Source of the DNA: Candidatus Desantisbacteria bacterium CG1_02_49_89
Lineage (GTDB): Bacteria; Desantisbacteria; UBA1551
Assembly: GCA_001871075.1 (NCBI GenBank)
Contig: MNUP01000059.1
Location: 1-37,624, forward strand
Direction: 5' to 3'
DNA: 37,624 nt
How positions within the stretch are numbered: the stretch's first letter is position 1; every line of letters starts with the position of its first letter. Positions 16,633 to 24,832 of this stretch are shown here, piece after piece. Made by a program: the position numbers and the translations under genes. The notes beneath the pieces are model-generated. The model did no database searches. It was not told the DNA's origin and was given only the letters and a program-made list of their open reading frames with translations.

Positions 16633-18594
16633 CTATTTTAAAAGAAAAACTACGGTGGAAAGGGGTTTCATTGTGACCGTGAACTCCTGCAGGGCCTTGC
16701 CGATCTCTTTCTGGCTGATAAGGTCAAAAACATCCGCTTTTACCGGAAGCTTTATTTTCTTCTCGCCGCCGCCGTTGGCGTGAACGCACAGGAAGGACCT
16801 GTTCGCGTAAACAACGTCTCCGGTTTCAAGGTATAAATGAACGCCTGCTTCCCTGCATATGGTACGCAGGTCATCCGCGGACGGCTGGTCCTTAAGATAA
16901 ACGCTTGTCCATTTATCAAGTTTCTTTGCGGGTTTTCCGACCCTGGAGCTCAGGTCCGCGTCCTCGTTCACGGCCTGCAGCGCGCGGGTAAGGCTGAAGC
17001 CCGTGGCCGCCTCCGCGTTCTCGTGGGTCACGGTGCGGGCGTCCTCGTCGAAGAAACAGGATTGTTCCAACCACACAGCCCACCTGTCATCCGTTTTCAC
17101 TATTCTTTCAAGCATCTTCATTATCCCCGCGTTCAGCCTGTAACAGAATTTGAAGAAATAGACCTTGTAAGGCCTTGCGAGTGGTATATCCTCGAGCAGG
17201 ATGAAATCCACCGGGGCGCCGATATGGCCGATGTCAACTATGTTGTGCCATGACTGGAATTTCGCCTGGGGCCCGCGCAGGTGCTGGGATCTCTCGTCGA
17301 TGACCACGGCGATCTCCGCTGAACCCGACATATCGCATTCAAGCGCCTGCCGGCCGGCTGCGAAGATCCTGCCGATTTCTTCAAGCAGGCAGGGATCGTT
17401 ATACCAGCCGCCTGACTGGTCCATCCACCAGGAAGCCACGCTGTTGCAGACCGCGTTGCCGAATTCTCTCCATTGCATCGAGATCGTTTCTTCAAGGGTT
17501 TTCGTTTTGCCGTAACCATCGTTCCCCGGAACGTTTATGTGCGTGCGGATGTCATTCTCATCGAACCACAGCTTCCCGTGCAGTTTTACGGACCCGGCAA
17601 GCGACATGAAATAGCTGTATCCCGTTCCCAGCTCCCTTCCGGTGTAGCAGGTGGGGCTTGAGAGCATGTCAATGTCCTTTGACCGGAGCAGCTCGCCCAG
17701 CGCGTAATGGCCAGAATCAAGCTGGCCGCGTGGGATCGACTGCAGCTGGTAGCCGTAGAAAACGCTTACGAGCGCGCGCCTGCCGGTTTTTTCCTTGACA
17801 AGCGCCGCGAAACAGCGGATGGTATCCACTATCTTCCAGTGGTGGTACCCGTAGAAATCTATAACGTCCTTCTGGGTTTCAGGAGAGAAGAACTCACCGG
17901 CCGCGGGGCTCCTCCTGCTCTTCACGGAAGGGATTTTCGCGCTGTTCAGGAAAACGGCGTGGTTGCGCCAGGAGTCCTGCAGGGCTTCGTCTGTTCCGTA
18001 TTTCTTACCGAGCCACTGCCTGAACGAAGCTTCATTCGCGGGGTTGTAATCGATCTCCGGGCCGCCCCAGTAGAACCATTCCTCGCTCTGCTCGCTGGAC
18101 AGGTGGTAGCCGATAATGTGTTCGGCGAAAGGACCCTGCTCGCAGTGCGAAATATAGGCGTCAAGGAAATCAAGCGTATCTTTCCGCCATTTCTCCGAGG
18201 CGATGGACGGAAGCAGCTGGCCGCGCAGGTATTCATCCGGGCTGCCCTGGTAGGCCGAAAGGTCCTCGCGCATGCGCAGCTCCGAAGGATTTGAGTCAAC
18301 CCACCATCTCGGGGGCATAAGGAACATCCGCGGGATCATCAAGACCTGCGGGCATGCCTTTACGGTTTTTGAAAATATTTCGTCAAGCCCGGAAAAATCA
18401 TATTCCCCGGGGCCTTTCCAGTATTTCAGGTCAACCGTGAAAAAAACAATGCGCACGCCTGCCTTCGCGAAATCCTCAAGGAATTTGTAGTCGTGGTCAG
18501 GGCCCCTCCAGAAAGCAAGGGGGACCTGCTGCCTGCCGTCCACGAAGATCGCGGGGCCGTTGTTGTGGATCCTTATTTCTGTTCTTGGTTTCAT
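16633..18594 (-). CDS. Glycoside hydrolase, GH-A clan (GH42/beta-galactosidase-like)
   Basis: The 653-residue enzyme looks like a GH42-type (beta/alpha)8 barrel. After a short beta segment (IFVDGRQQVPLAFWRG) come the barrel strands (VRIVFFTVDLKYW, QVLMIPRMF). A candidate acid/base is Glu168 in LSSEQSEEW and a candidate nucleophile is Glu346 in WFDEND. A class I glutamine amidotransferase-like trimerisation domain, usual in GH42, seems present from about residue 410 (AEIAVVIDERS, VDFILLEDIP). The C-terminus is a small beta domain (LPVKADVFDLISQKEIG). No signal peptide is seen, so action in the cytoplasm on imported sugars is likely. AGGAA precedes the ATG. The exact sugar is unknown. Confidence 0.75.
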   Translation of the reverse strand: MKPRTEIRIHNNGPAIFVDGRQQVPLAFWRGPDHDYKFLEDFAKAGVRIVFFTVDLKYWKGPGEYDFSGLDEIFSKTVKACPQVLMIPRMFLMPPRWWVDSNPSELRMREDLSAYQGSPDEYLRGQLLPSIASEKWRKDTLDFLDAYISHCEQGPFAEHIIGYHLSSEQSEEWFYWGGPEIDYNPANEASFRQWLGKKYGTDEALQDSWRNHAVFLNSAKIPSVKSRRSPAAGEFFSPETQKDVIDFYGYHHWKIVDTIRCFAALVKEKTGRRALVSVFYGYQLQSIPRGQLDSGHYALGELLRSKDIDMLSSPTCYTGRELGTGYSYFMSLAGSVKLHGKLWFDENDIRTHINVPGNDGYGKTKTLEETISMQWREFGNAVCNSVASWWMDQSGGWYNDPCLLEEIGRIFAAGRQALECDMSGSAEIAVVIDERSQHLRGPQAKFQSWHNIVDIGHIGAPVDFILLEDIPLARPYKVYFFKFCYRLNAGIMKMLERIVKTDDRWAVWLEQSCFFDEDARTVTHENAEAATGFSLTRALQAVNEDADLSSRVGKPAKKLDKWTSVYLKDQPSADDLRTICREAGVHLYLETGDVVYANRSFLCVHANGGGEKKIKLPVKADVFDLISQKEIGKALQEFTVTMKPLSTVVFLLK

Positions 18595-18599
18595 TGTAA

Positions 18600-18806
18600 A
18601 TTCCTGATTACGGTGATTTTTAACTGATGATTACGGTGATTATTAAAGAGATTACGGTGTAATAACAGAAACCAGTTTGAAACCTGCCGCCCGCATTTTT
18701 CGGATCGAGCCTCGCTCCGATGGTCATCGGAGCGGGAAACTTGAAACCGTCTCAAGCTATACGCTATGTGCAATGTGCCATATGCAGCGGTCAGCTGACC
18801 GCTACA
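18600..18806. repeat. GATTACGGTGATT satellite plus nested palindromes, reaching into the zincin stop codon
   Basis: GATTACGGTGATT repeats about three times (18606-18660). An AGTTTGAAAC word is split by a GATCGAGCCTCGCTCCGATGG-type hairpin before resuming as CTTGAAACC. ATACGCTATGTGCAATGTGC follows, and then the perfect palindrome GCGGTCAGCTGACCGC at about 18787-18802, flanked by CTACATG, which overlaps the end of the zincin gene. Confidence 0.8.
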
Positions 18807-19152
18807 TGTCTTTCTCGCCAAGCCCGAAGTGATGGCCTATCTCGTGGATGAGTACTTTCTTCAGCGTTTCCTTCACGTTCTCTTCAGCACCTGCGCTCTT
18901 TTCGATGTTTTCCCGGAAAACCGTTATTTTGTCCGGCAGAACGTTTGTATAAAAAAATCCGCGCTTTGTGGCAGGCACTCCCTGGTACAGGCCCAGCAAA
19001 AGCCCGCCGGGCCTGATCTTTCGCTCTTCAAGAAGCTCGGGGGAAGGCCTGTCCTCCACGACGATCTCAACGTTATCCATTTTGCGGCGGTATTTGCCGG
19101 GCAGTTCTTTCAGCGCTTCCACCAGGAGTTGTTCAAATATTTCTCGTTCCAT
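18802..19152 (-). CDS. Minimal zincin-like metallopeptidase (PF06262-type)
   Basis: The 116-residue protein matches the small zincin family: NVEIVVEDRPSPE, LLGLYQGVP, LPDKITVF and the zinc motif HEIGHHFG at residues 103-110 (HExxHxxG). It should be a cytoplasmic one-domain metalloprotease of unknown substrate. I chose the ATG at 19152 because the frame further upstream (to 19254) is ACATCG satellite; no clear ribosome site is visible. The stop TAG is the first part of a TAGCGGTCAGCTGACCGC palindrome, only six codons after the zinc motif, so the C-terminal tail has probably been set by a repeat insertion. Confidence 0.8.
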   Translation of the reverse strand: MEREIFEQLLVEALKELPGKYRRKMDNVEIVVEDRPSPELLEERKIRPGGLLLGLYQGVPATKRGFFYTNVLPDKITVFRENIEKSAGAEENVKETLKKVLIHEIGHHFGLGEKDM

Positions 19153-19159
19153 ATTTTTG

Positions 19160-19377
19160 AATAACGTAACATCGTGCATCGTAACATCGTTGTTCGTTAA
19201 AATTAAGCCGATGTTACTATGTCCGGAGAGCCATCGACCCAGCCGGAGAATCATTAGCCCCGTTCTGATTCGTAGGTCCCGCCGTTGAACTCCTTAGGAG
19301 CTGGCGGGGCTCTGACTCGTAGGTCCCTGTGTTAAGCCCCGGTTTTATCGGGGCTATAGGGATTACGAGGTTACGAA
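19160..19377. repeat. ACATCG and TCTGAYTCGTAGGTCC satellites with nested hairpins
   Basis: GTAACATCGTGCATCGTAAC lies at about 19167-19186. The word CTGATTCGTAGGTCC (about 19265-19279) recurs as CTGACTCGTAGGTCC (about 19312-19326). Between them is a CTCCTTAGGAG hairpin, and after the second copy a GCCCCGGTTTTATCGGGGC hairpin. GATTACGAGGTTACGAATTA closes the block at the hemW stop. Confidence 0.75.
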
Positions 19378-20514
19378 TTAAAGCAATTCTCTGGAAACAA
19401 TGTCGCAGAACAGAAATCCTTTTTTTGTAAGGCAGATGCCTGTCCTGGCGCCGCCCTTCTTTTTGAACTTTATAAGACCTTCTGTAACAAGCTTGCCTAT
19501 TGCTTCCGCTTTATCAGGCAGGTTGAAACCGGTCTTTTTTTTGAACCAGCCGTAATCTATGCCCTCAGCGGTCCTGACCTTGAACGCGGCAGTTTCGCCG
19601 GCGCTTCTTTTCGGGGAGAGTTTTTCTCTGAACGAAACCGGGCTTTTGCCGGTATTGATATCAGCGATGTACCTCCCGATATCAGCGATATTACCTGAAC
19701 GGACCCCGCCCGCGTAGGAACAGGCGGACGAGCCCAGGCCGGTGTAAGGACCGTTTGCCCAGTAATTCAGGTTGTGCCTGCTTTCAAATCCCTTTTTGGC
19801 AAAATTGGAAACCTCATAATGCCCGAAGCCTCTGGAGCCCAGGAAATCCGCGACTTCCGTGTATATATAGGAAACGATCTCGTCCGCGGCGGGTTTTATC
19901 TCTCCGCGTTTGAGTTTCCTGTAAAACGGAGTGCCTTTTTCGTATGAAAGGATGTAAAATGAAATATGGGTTACGGGTAGCCCGGCCGCCTCCTCGACTT
20001 CGGCTTTCATGGAATCCGGATGGTCCTCGAGAAGCCCCGCGATCAGATCAATGTTTATGTTCCTGAAACCGTTCTTACGGGATAGCATGACCGCGTTCAC
20101 CGCGGTTTTCGAATCGTGGATCCTGCCAAGCTGCGCAAGCCTGCCGTCGCTGAGGGACTGCACCCCGATGCTTATGCGGTTTACCCCGGAATCCAGGAAC
20201 AGCTTTATTTTGTCCGCGGTCAGGCTTTCAGGGTTCGCCTCAACGGTGAACTCAACGGATCTGCCGACGTATTTTTTAAGGCTTCCCAGCAATTTTTTCA
20301 GCTGGCCCAGGCTCAGAACAGTGGGGGTGCCCCCGCCGATGTATATGGTCGAAAATCTGTCACTCAGATTTTCGATCTGTTTAAGCAGGGCTTCTACATA
20401 TGAAGCTGTAAGGCCTTCCCCGTCTGCTATGCTGTAAAAACTGCAGTAAGGGCATTTGCTCCTGCAAAAAGGAATATGGATGTATAATGCTCGTGCATCG
20501 TGAACTTCGTTCAT
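19378..20514 (-). CDS. hemW: HemW-like radical SAM heme-chaperone family protein
   Basis: The 378-residue protein has IPFCRSKCPYCSFYS with cluster cysteines 17, 21 and 24, then FSTIYIGGGTPTVL, VEANPESLT, RISIGVQS and NLNYWANGPYTGLGSSACSY. These are hallmarks of HemW, the heme-binding relative of coproporphyrinogen oxidase HemN. HemN-specific N-terminal residues are absent, so it is a heme-trafficking protein rather than a synthetic enzyme. A C-terminal winged-helix HemN_C region ends in ICLTKKGFLFCDIVSRE. The ATG and the first eight codons (MNEVHDAR) lie inside an ACGATG/ACGAAG satellite, with no Shine-Dalgarno seen; no other start is available before the essential IHIPFC strand. Confidence 0.88.
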   Translation of the reverse strand: MNEVHDARALYIHIPFCRSKCPYCSFYSIADGEGLTASYVEALLKQIENLSDRFSTIYIGGGTPTVLSLGQLKKLLGSLKKYVGRSVEFTVEANPESLTADKIKLFLDSGVNRISIGVQSLSDGRLAQLGRIHDSKTAVNAVMLSRKNGFRNINIDLIAGLLEDHPDSMKAEVEEAAGLPVTHISFYILSYEKGTPFYRKLKRGEIKPAADEIVSYIYTEVADFLGSRGFGHYEVSNFAKKGFESRHNLNYWANGPYTGLGSSACSYAGGVRSGNIADIGRYIADINTGKSPVSFREKLSPKRSAGETAAFKVRTAEGIDYGWFKKKTGFNLPDKAEAIGKLVTEGLIKFKKKGGARTGICLTKKGFLFCDIVSRELL

Positions 20515-20531
20515 CGTGCATCGTCCGTCGC
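20490..20531. repeat. GCATCGTGAACTTCGTTCATCG satellite overlapping the hemW start
   Basis: The words CGTGCATCGTGAACTTCG and TTCATCGTGCATCGTCCG provide the initiation codon and first eight codons of hemW, read on the - strand. The same word family is seen at 14050-14069 and 19167-19186. Confidence 0.85.
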
Positions 20532-20637
20532 AATAATATTAACTATCTTATAATGTATTATCTTGGATCCCTTCTCTATTTCGCGAGTATCGACTTGGTC
20601 TTGGCGATGATCACAAGAGCTATGGTGTCAGCTTTCG

Positions 20638-21030
20638 CTATTTTGAAGCGGATGTGACGCAGTCAACCCCGGTTCCTTTGGGCGCCCAGTCCTCTCCACC
20701 CACGGTCGTGAACAGGATGACTTTTTTCTTGTCGGTATCGCTGAGTTTTTTCAGGAACTTCTTGACTTTTCCTTCAACCTGCCACGCCATGCAGGTATTG
20801 ACAATGATCACAGCGCCATAACTATCAACCGGTTCCTTCAGGGCTTTATTCATCTCAAAAAGCTTGACCGTGTTCTTGTCTTTTTCGAGTTCGGTCTTGA
20901 CCTTCGAAATTACCGCGTCCTTGAACTCGCTTTTCTTGGCCGCTATAAACACGGTCTTGTCAGCTGCCCCCGCGATCCCTGCCGAAGCTATAATTGCCAG
21001 TATCTGCGATAAAATAATCGCTTTTTTCAT
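20638..21030 (-). CDS. Secreted flavodoxin-fold-like protein, C-terminus apparently frameshifted
   Basis: The frame gives 130 residues: a Sec signal peptide (MKKAIILSQILAIIASAG, cleavage near AGA-AD) and an alternating alpha/beta domain (YGAVIIVNTCMAW, KKVILFTTVGGEDW) like flavodoxin or glutamine-amidotransferase folds. The frame stops at TAG right after VTSASK, on an AAAA run. If one A were added, or the ribosome slipped back one base, translation would continue as IAKADTIALVIIAKTKSILA, to a stop at 20576-20578. That extension looks like a normal final helix. A one-base deletion, an assembly error or programmed slippage are all possible. I chose the ATG after GGGAGGGAGA. Confidence 0.75.
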   Translation of the reverse strand: MKKAIILSQILAIIASAGIAGAADKTVFIAAKKSEFKDAVISKVKTELEKDKNTVKLFEMNKALKEPVDSYGAVIIVNTCMAWQVEGKVKKFLKKLSDTDKKKVILFTTVGGEDWAPKGTGVDCVTSASK

Positions 21031-21060
21031 TCTCCCTCCCGCTATTGCATGCAAATATTC

Positions 21061-21082
21061 GCAAACCTAAAGGTTTGCCCTA
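21061..21082. repeat. GCAAACCT-AA-AGGTTTGC palindrome (YAGGGC type)
   Basis: A perfect 8-bp stem followed by CCTAC. Read on the - strand it is GTAGGGCAAACCTTTAGG, the same cassette type as GTAGGGCAAGGCTTTAGCC inside pabB (about 30400). It lies between ParB and the upstream secreted-protein gene. Confidence 0.8.
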
Positions 21083-21098
21083 CGCTTTAACACCGTAA

Positions 21099-21956
21099 TC
21101 AACCAGGCGAAAACTGACGAAATTTCTCAAGCAGGCGCTGGAACTCTTCCTCGGAATAATATTCGATCTCGATCCTGCCTTTTTTACCGCGGTGCGAAAT
21201 CCTTACCCTTGTGCCCAGCAGTTCCTGCAGCTCATTCTCCAGTTCGGCGACATTAACGTCTTTTCCGGCTTTGACCTTTGAGCCTTGAGCTTTGAGCTTG
21301 CTGACCAGCGCTTCCGTCCTGCGCACCGACAGCTCGCTTTTAACAGCCTTCCGCGCCAGCGCTATCTGCAGCACGGGATCCTCGGCTGAAAGCAGCGCCC
21401 TGCCGTGCCCCTCGGAAAGCTTGTCCTCCGAAATAAGGTCCCTTATTTCCTGGGGCAGGCCGAGCAGGCGCAGGGTATTCGCGACCGTAGCCCTGTCCAT
21501 CCCAATCTTTTTTGCCAGGTCTTCCTGCGTTAAGAAAAATCTTTCGATAAGTATCCTGTAGCCCTCGGCTTTTTCAAGCGCGTTAAGGTCTTCGCGCTGT
21601 AGGTTTTCTATGAGCGCTATCTCGAGCATTTCGTTATCGGACGCCTCCCGCGTTATCGCCGGGACCGCTTTTAACCCCACTTCCTTCGCGGCGCGGAACC
21701 GCCTTTCCCCGGTTATGATCTCGTAGGAATCGCCGCGCCTGCGCAGTATAAGCGGCTCAAGGATGCCTTTTTCCCTTATTGAACTCACGAGTTCGGCAAG
21801 CCTTTCCGGCTTGAATTCTTTGCGGGGCTGGAATGGATTCGCGCGGATCTTTTCGACTTCTATCTGGGCAATGCCCTCTTTAAGCGCGGGCGGCGCCACT
21901 GCCGCAGGGGGTATAAGCGCCCCCAGCCCCCTTCCAAGCTTCTTTTTCGGTTCCAT
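21099..21956 (-). CDS. parB: Chromosome-partitioning protein ParB
   Basis: The 285-residue protein starts with KKKLGRGLGALIPP, a typical ParB/Spo0J N-terminal box contacting ParA. It has the CTP-binding box GERRFRAAKEVGLKAVPA, the partner box ENLQREDLNALEKAEGY, a helix-turn-helix (LTQEDLAKKIGMDRATVANTLRL, split across helices) and a C-terminal dimerisation domain (GRIEIEYYSEEEFQRLLEKF). The linker KLKAQGSKVKAG is translated from an AGCTCAAAGCTCAAGG satellite. AAAGGAGAA precedes the ATG. It is on the same strand as parA but two unrelated genes lie between them. Confidence 0.95.
   Translation of the reverse strand: MEPKKKLGRGLGALIPPAAVAPPALKEGIAQIEVEKIRANPFQPRKEFKPERLAELVSSIREKGILEPLILRRRGDSYEIITGERRFRAAKEVGLKAVPAITREASDNEMLEIALIENLQREDLNALEKAEGYRILIERFFLTQEDLAKKIGMDRATVANTLRLLGLPQEIRDLISEDKLSEGHGRALLSAEDPVLQIALARKAVKSELSVRRTEALVSKLKAQGSKVKAGKDVNVAELENELQELLGTRVRISHRGKKGRIEIEYYSEEEFQRLLEKFRQFSPG
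21269..21300. repeat. In-frame CTTTGAGCCTTGAGC satellite in the ParB linker
   Basis: TTTGACCTTTGAGCCTTGAG then CTTTGAGCTTG is a run of degenerate 7-8 bp words. It is translated (reverse strand) as KLKAQGSKVKAG between the DNA-binding and dimerisation domains, where length changes are tolerated. Confidence 0.7.
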
Positions 21957-21965
21957 GAATTCTCC

Positions 21966-22118
21966 TTTGTATGATTACGGTGATTTTAAAAGATGATTAC
22001 AGTGATTATTTAAAAATGATTACGGCGATAAATAATTGACCGCGGATTTCAAACTCTGAAAACTGTGTAAACTTTATAAACTATGTAAACTTGCAGTCTT
22101 GTAAGCTTGTTGACTGCA
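21966..22118. repeat. GATTACGGTGATT and GTAAACT satellites upstream of parB
   Basis: ATGATTACGGTGATTTTAAA, GATGATTACAGTGATTATT and ATGATTACGGCGATAAA are three copies (about 21970-22033). They are followed by AAACTGTGTAAACTTTATAA and ACTATGTAAACTTG. No parS-like site (TGTTTCACGTGAAACA) was seen. Confidence 0.8.
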
Positions 22119-22120
22119 TT

Positions 22121-23299
22121 TCATTGGTCGGGCAGCCTCGCGTACTTCGCGCCGTCCCATTTATACGTGATCGAACTGTATTCGTTCTTTTTCCTGTCAA
22201 GGATCACTATTTCCATCGCGCCGTCGCCGTCCAGGTCCTGCAGGGTCGTGCCCCAGGTAGGGCCGATCTGCTGCAGCGTCTTATACGAGGAGCCGTTCCA
22301 GGAATAAATGTTAAGGACCGCCCCGCTCTTAAAATCATAAATGCTTTCAACGGCTATGTCCGGCCAGGTGTCGTTATTTATGTTCTCGACCGTGAAATAC
22401 CCGATATCCGAGCCGCTGAGCCGCGTATTCCAGCGCACCTCCCACCTGCCGGCGCTGCGCTTGAACACGGAAACAAAACAGCTCTTCGGACCAGACGCTG
22501 ATGCTGACGCAGAAGGTATCTTGTATATCAGGACGAGCTCCGTGCTTCCGTCCTTGTCAAGGTCCGAATAGAACACGCCGTTCTGGAACATCTCGGTGTC
22601 ACTGCCGGAGAATTTAAAGATCGGGTGGCCGGCGACCGCGAGCTCACCGCCGGCTGGGAGCGGGCCGTCCGTGTCGGGGTCCACTATGCCGGAAGGGCCG
22701 CCGCCCGCGATAAACCGCTTTTTGATCTCGAGCAGTTTCGTCCTTTCCTTTGCCGCGTCATTATTGTCCGGCAGTTTTTCACCGAAATAAACGATGCCCT
22801 CGTCGTATTCGCCCAGGTAAAGGTACGCGGTGCTGAGGTATTTTATCGTATCCGCGGAGGGCGAGATGGCAAGCGCCTTCCTGCAGGCTTCAGCGCCCTT
22901 CCTGTAAAGCCGGTACGCTTCGGGGTAATTGTTCTTGGACTCCTCGGACCTCGCCAGATGGAACGAGGATTCTCCCAAAGCCGCGATCGCGTCCTCAGAC
23001 TCAGGTTTCAGCGCTATCGCTTTCTCGGCGAATTCAGCCGCCTTGGCAAACCACCCCTTCTGGAGGTATAAAAAACTGAGCTTCGCGAAAGCCTCGGATG
23101 ACCAGGGATTGAGACGCGCTGCTTTTTCCAGCCTGTCAAGCGCCTGCTCGGCATCCTTCTCTTCGTAGAGCCGCAGGCCCTCCCGGAGGTATTTGCCCGA
23201 ATAAACAAACCTGATGATAAAAAAAACCGCCAGGGCAATGCCTGCTATCAGAAGAACGTAGCGGAACCGTATGTGTTTTCTTGCGCGGGGACGGGGCAT
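22121..23299 (-). CDS. TPR protein with C-terminal VCBS/FG-GAP calcium-binding repeats
   Basis: The 392-residue protein has an N-terminal membrane anchor at about residues 13-31, then tetratricopeptide repeats to about residue 180 (AEQALDRLEKAARLNPWSSE, AKAAEFAEKAIALKPES). A C-terminal beta-propeller-like part carries three Ca-type loops: DLDKDGSTELVL, NINNDTWPDIAV and DLDGDGAMEIVI. It is likely anchored in the inner membrane with the rest in the periplasm. AAAGGATG precedes the chosen ATG; an upstream frame to 23356 has no ribosome site. The role may be in assembly or monitoring of envelope complexes, but no partner is indicated. Confidence 0.8.
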   Translation of the reverse strand: MPRPRARKHIRFRYVLLIAGIALAVFFIIRFVYSGKYLREGLRLYEEKDAEQALDRLEKAARLNPWSSEAFAKLSFLYLQKGWFAKAAEFAEKAIALKPESEDAIAALGESSFHLARSEESKNNYPEAYRLYRKGAEACRKALAISPSADTIKYLSTAYLYLGEYDEGIVYFGEKLPDNNDAAKERTKLLEIKKRFIAGGGPSGIVDPDTDGPLPAGGELAVAGHPIFKFSGSDTEMFQNGVFYSDLDKDGSTELVLIYKIPSASASASGPKSCFVSVFKRSAGRWEVRWNTRLSGSDIGYFTVENINNDTWPDIAVESIYDFKSGAVLNIYSWNGSSYKTLQQIGPTWGTTLQDLDGDGAMEIVILDRKKNEYSSITYKWDGAKYARLPDQ

Positions 23300-23324
23300 G
23301 CGGCATCCTTTAAATACAATGCAA

Positions 23325-23472
23325 AAGTCAAAATGTAAAGATTTCCACGAAAACACGAAAGTGTCACGAAAGCACGAAAAAACATTGAAGCGACTACGGA
23401 ATTTGCATGACGGAACGTCGCGCCGCTACATATACTCTGTAAACTCTGTAAACTTTGAAAACTATGGAAACT
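23325..23472. repeat. CACGAAA and GTAAACT satellites
   Basis: TTTCCACGAAAACACGAAAG and CACGAAAGCACGAAAAAAC (23343-23382) are the hairpin-free version of the 83-bp repeat at 2801 and 34647. A GACGGAACGTC..GCCGCTAC hairpin follows. ACTCTGTAAACTCTGTAAAC runs into the end of the DUF1015 gene. Confidence 0.75.
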
Positions 23473-24703
23473 TGTATATGATAAGCCCTGACAGCGGCTT
23501 GGGATAGAAATACGTTGCCTTGTGGGGCATTTTCTCGCCGCTGAGCGCTATCTCGCGCACGGTTTCCGGCTTTATGGAATTCAGGAAGAACACCGCGCTG
23601 TACCCGCCGGTGTCCACAAGCTTCTTCGCCTCGGCTTCATCCGTGACGTATTTTATGTTCTCGCCGGGCACCTCTCCAAGCTTAAGTATGTTATGCAGGA
23701 AGAAGTGATGCAGTATGACCATGTTCAGGCGCCTCCAGCACGGCGGGACATCGCCGTGGAACAGCCTTTCGACCTGGCGGATATCCCTGGCCTCAAGCAG
23801 CTCGAAGATGTTTCCGCCCGCGTACATCCCGAACCCATAGAACCCCGGTTTAAGGCAAGCGATCATCCTGCCCGGCGAACCGAATCTGGTAACCCTGAAA
23901 TATCTATTGACCAACTTAAGGAATTCCGGAGAACTGAGCCGGACAGCGGTTTTTATGGCGCGGTGCGTGGGAAGTATTTTCAGGCCCTTGTCTTCCATGG
24001 AAACGAAAAGACCCATAGTATACCCGGCGCCTTTTGCCTCCCTGCTGTATTTCAGGGCTACGTCGTAGCGGTGGTGGCCGTCCGCAATGAACACCTTTTT
24101 CTTTTTCATTTCTCTGACGAAAACGCTGACAGATCCCGGGTCCGCCACTCTCCACACCCTGCTCTTCACCCCCTGGAACTCAAGCGATTCAAGAGGCTGG
24201 CGCGCAACGGTTTTTTTAAATATCTTCTCGAGAGCGCTGCTTCCCGGAGAATAAAGGAAAAAGATCGGATTGAAGTTCGCCCTGCAGAGCCGTAGCAGGC
24301 TGAGCCTGTCCACGCGGTGGCTAAGGAACGTGTCCTCGTGGGGGAAGATGCCGCGGCCGTATTCCTCCACGCGCAGAGCGGCGACAAAACCCGTCCTTTT
24401 CTCGCCGCCGCATTCCTGAGTGCAGACGTATATCGCCGGGGACCTTCGGTCACTCACGAGAACGCCTTCCTTTATCCAGTTCCTGAAAGATCTAAGCGCG
24501 CGGGTGTATTTGTTATCCCTTGAAGAATCCCCGGGTTTTGTTTTCCCAAGTATTATACGGGTGATATTGCGGGGGGAGCGCCTGTAAAGATCCTCCTGGT
24601 CTTTGGGGGAGATCACGTCGTATGGCGGTGCAAGGACCTTCGAAAGGTCCCTGAACTTCGCCGGATTGTACATCAGCGCTTTAAACGGCTTGATCGTCGG
24701 CAT
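23462..24703 (-). CDS. DUF1015 family protein
   Basis: The 413-residue protein has the DUF1015 landmarks: N-terminal PTIKPFKALMYNP, APPYDVISPKDQE, a central IADGHHRYDVAL and a C-terminal PHKATYFYPKPLSGLI (HKST/HKAT-type ending). The His-His-Arg motif suggests an enzyme active site, but the reaction is not established. The family is often found near partition or serine/glycine genes. CAGGAG lies just before a GTG-GTG-ATG series; I take the ATG. It lies between parA and the TPR gene. Confidence 0.88.
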   Translation of the reverse strand: MPTIKPFKALMYNPAKFRDLSKVLAPPYDVISPKDQEDLYRRSPRNITRIILGKTKPGDSSRDNKYTRALRSFRNWIKEGVLVSDRRSPAIYVCTQECGGEKRTGFVAALRVEEYGRGIFPHEDTFLSHRVDRLSLLRLCRANFNPIFFLYSPGSSALEKIFKKTVARQPLESLEFQGVKSRVWRVADPGSVSVFVREMKKKKVFIADGHHRYDVALKYSREAKGAGYTMGLFVSMEDKGLKILPTHRAIKTAVRLSSPEFLKLVNRYFRVTRFGSPGRMIACLKPGFYGFGMYAGGNIFELLEARDIRQVERLFHGDVPPCWRRLNMVILHHFFLHNILKLGEVPGENIKYVTDEAEAKKLVDTGGYSAVFFLNSIKPETVREIALSGEKMPHKATYFYPKPLSGLIIYKFP

Positions 24704-24723
24704 CACCACTCCTGAAAAAACGT

Positions 24724-24832
24724 TGCTGGTTACTCGTTACTGGTTGCTGGTTAAATCTGCTGAATGCCTGAAAGTGCTGAAAGCTGAATGTAAAATCTGT
24801 GCTAATCCGTGTTAATCCGTGGTTAAATGTAG
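24724..24832. repeat. GTTGCTGGTTACTCG, CTGAAAGTGC and CTAATCCGTG satellites
   Basis: TTGCTGGTTACTCGTTACTG plus GTTGCTGGTT, then CTGAATGCCTGAAAGTGCTG and AAAGCTGAATG, then GTGCTAATCCGTGTTAATCC fill the gap between parA and the DUF1015 gene. No gene is seen. Confidence 0.75.

Noticed and set aside
21966-22118. Replication origin or parS cluster next to parB
   Set aside because: The repeated words are the same satellites as in gaps far from parAB, and no parS palindrome or DnaA-box cluster was seen.
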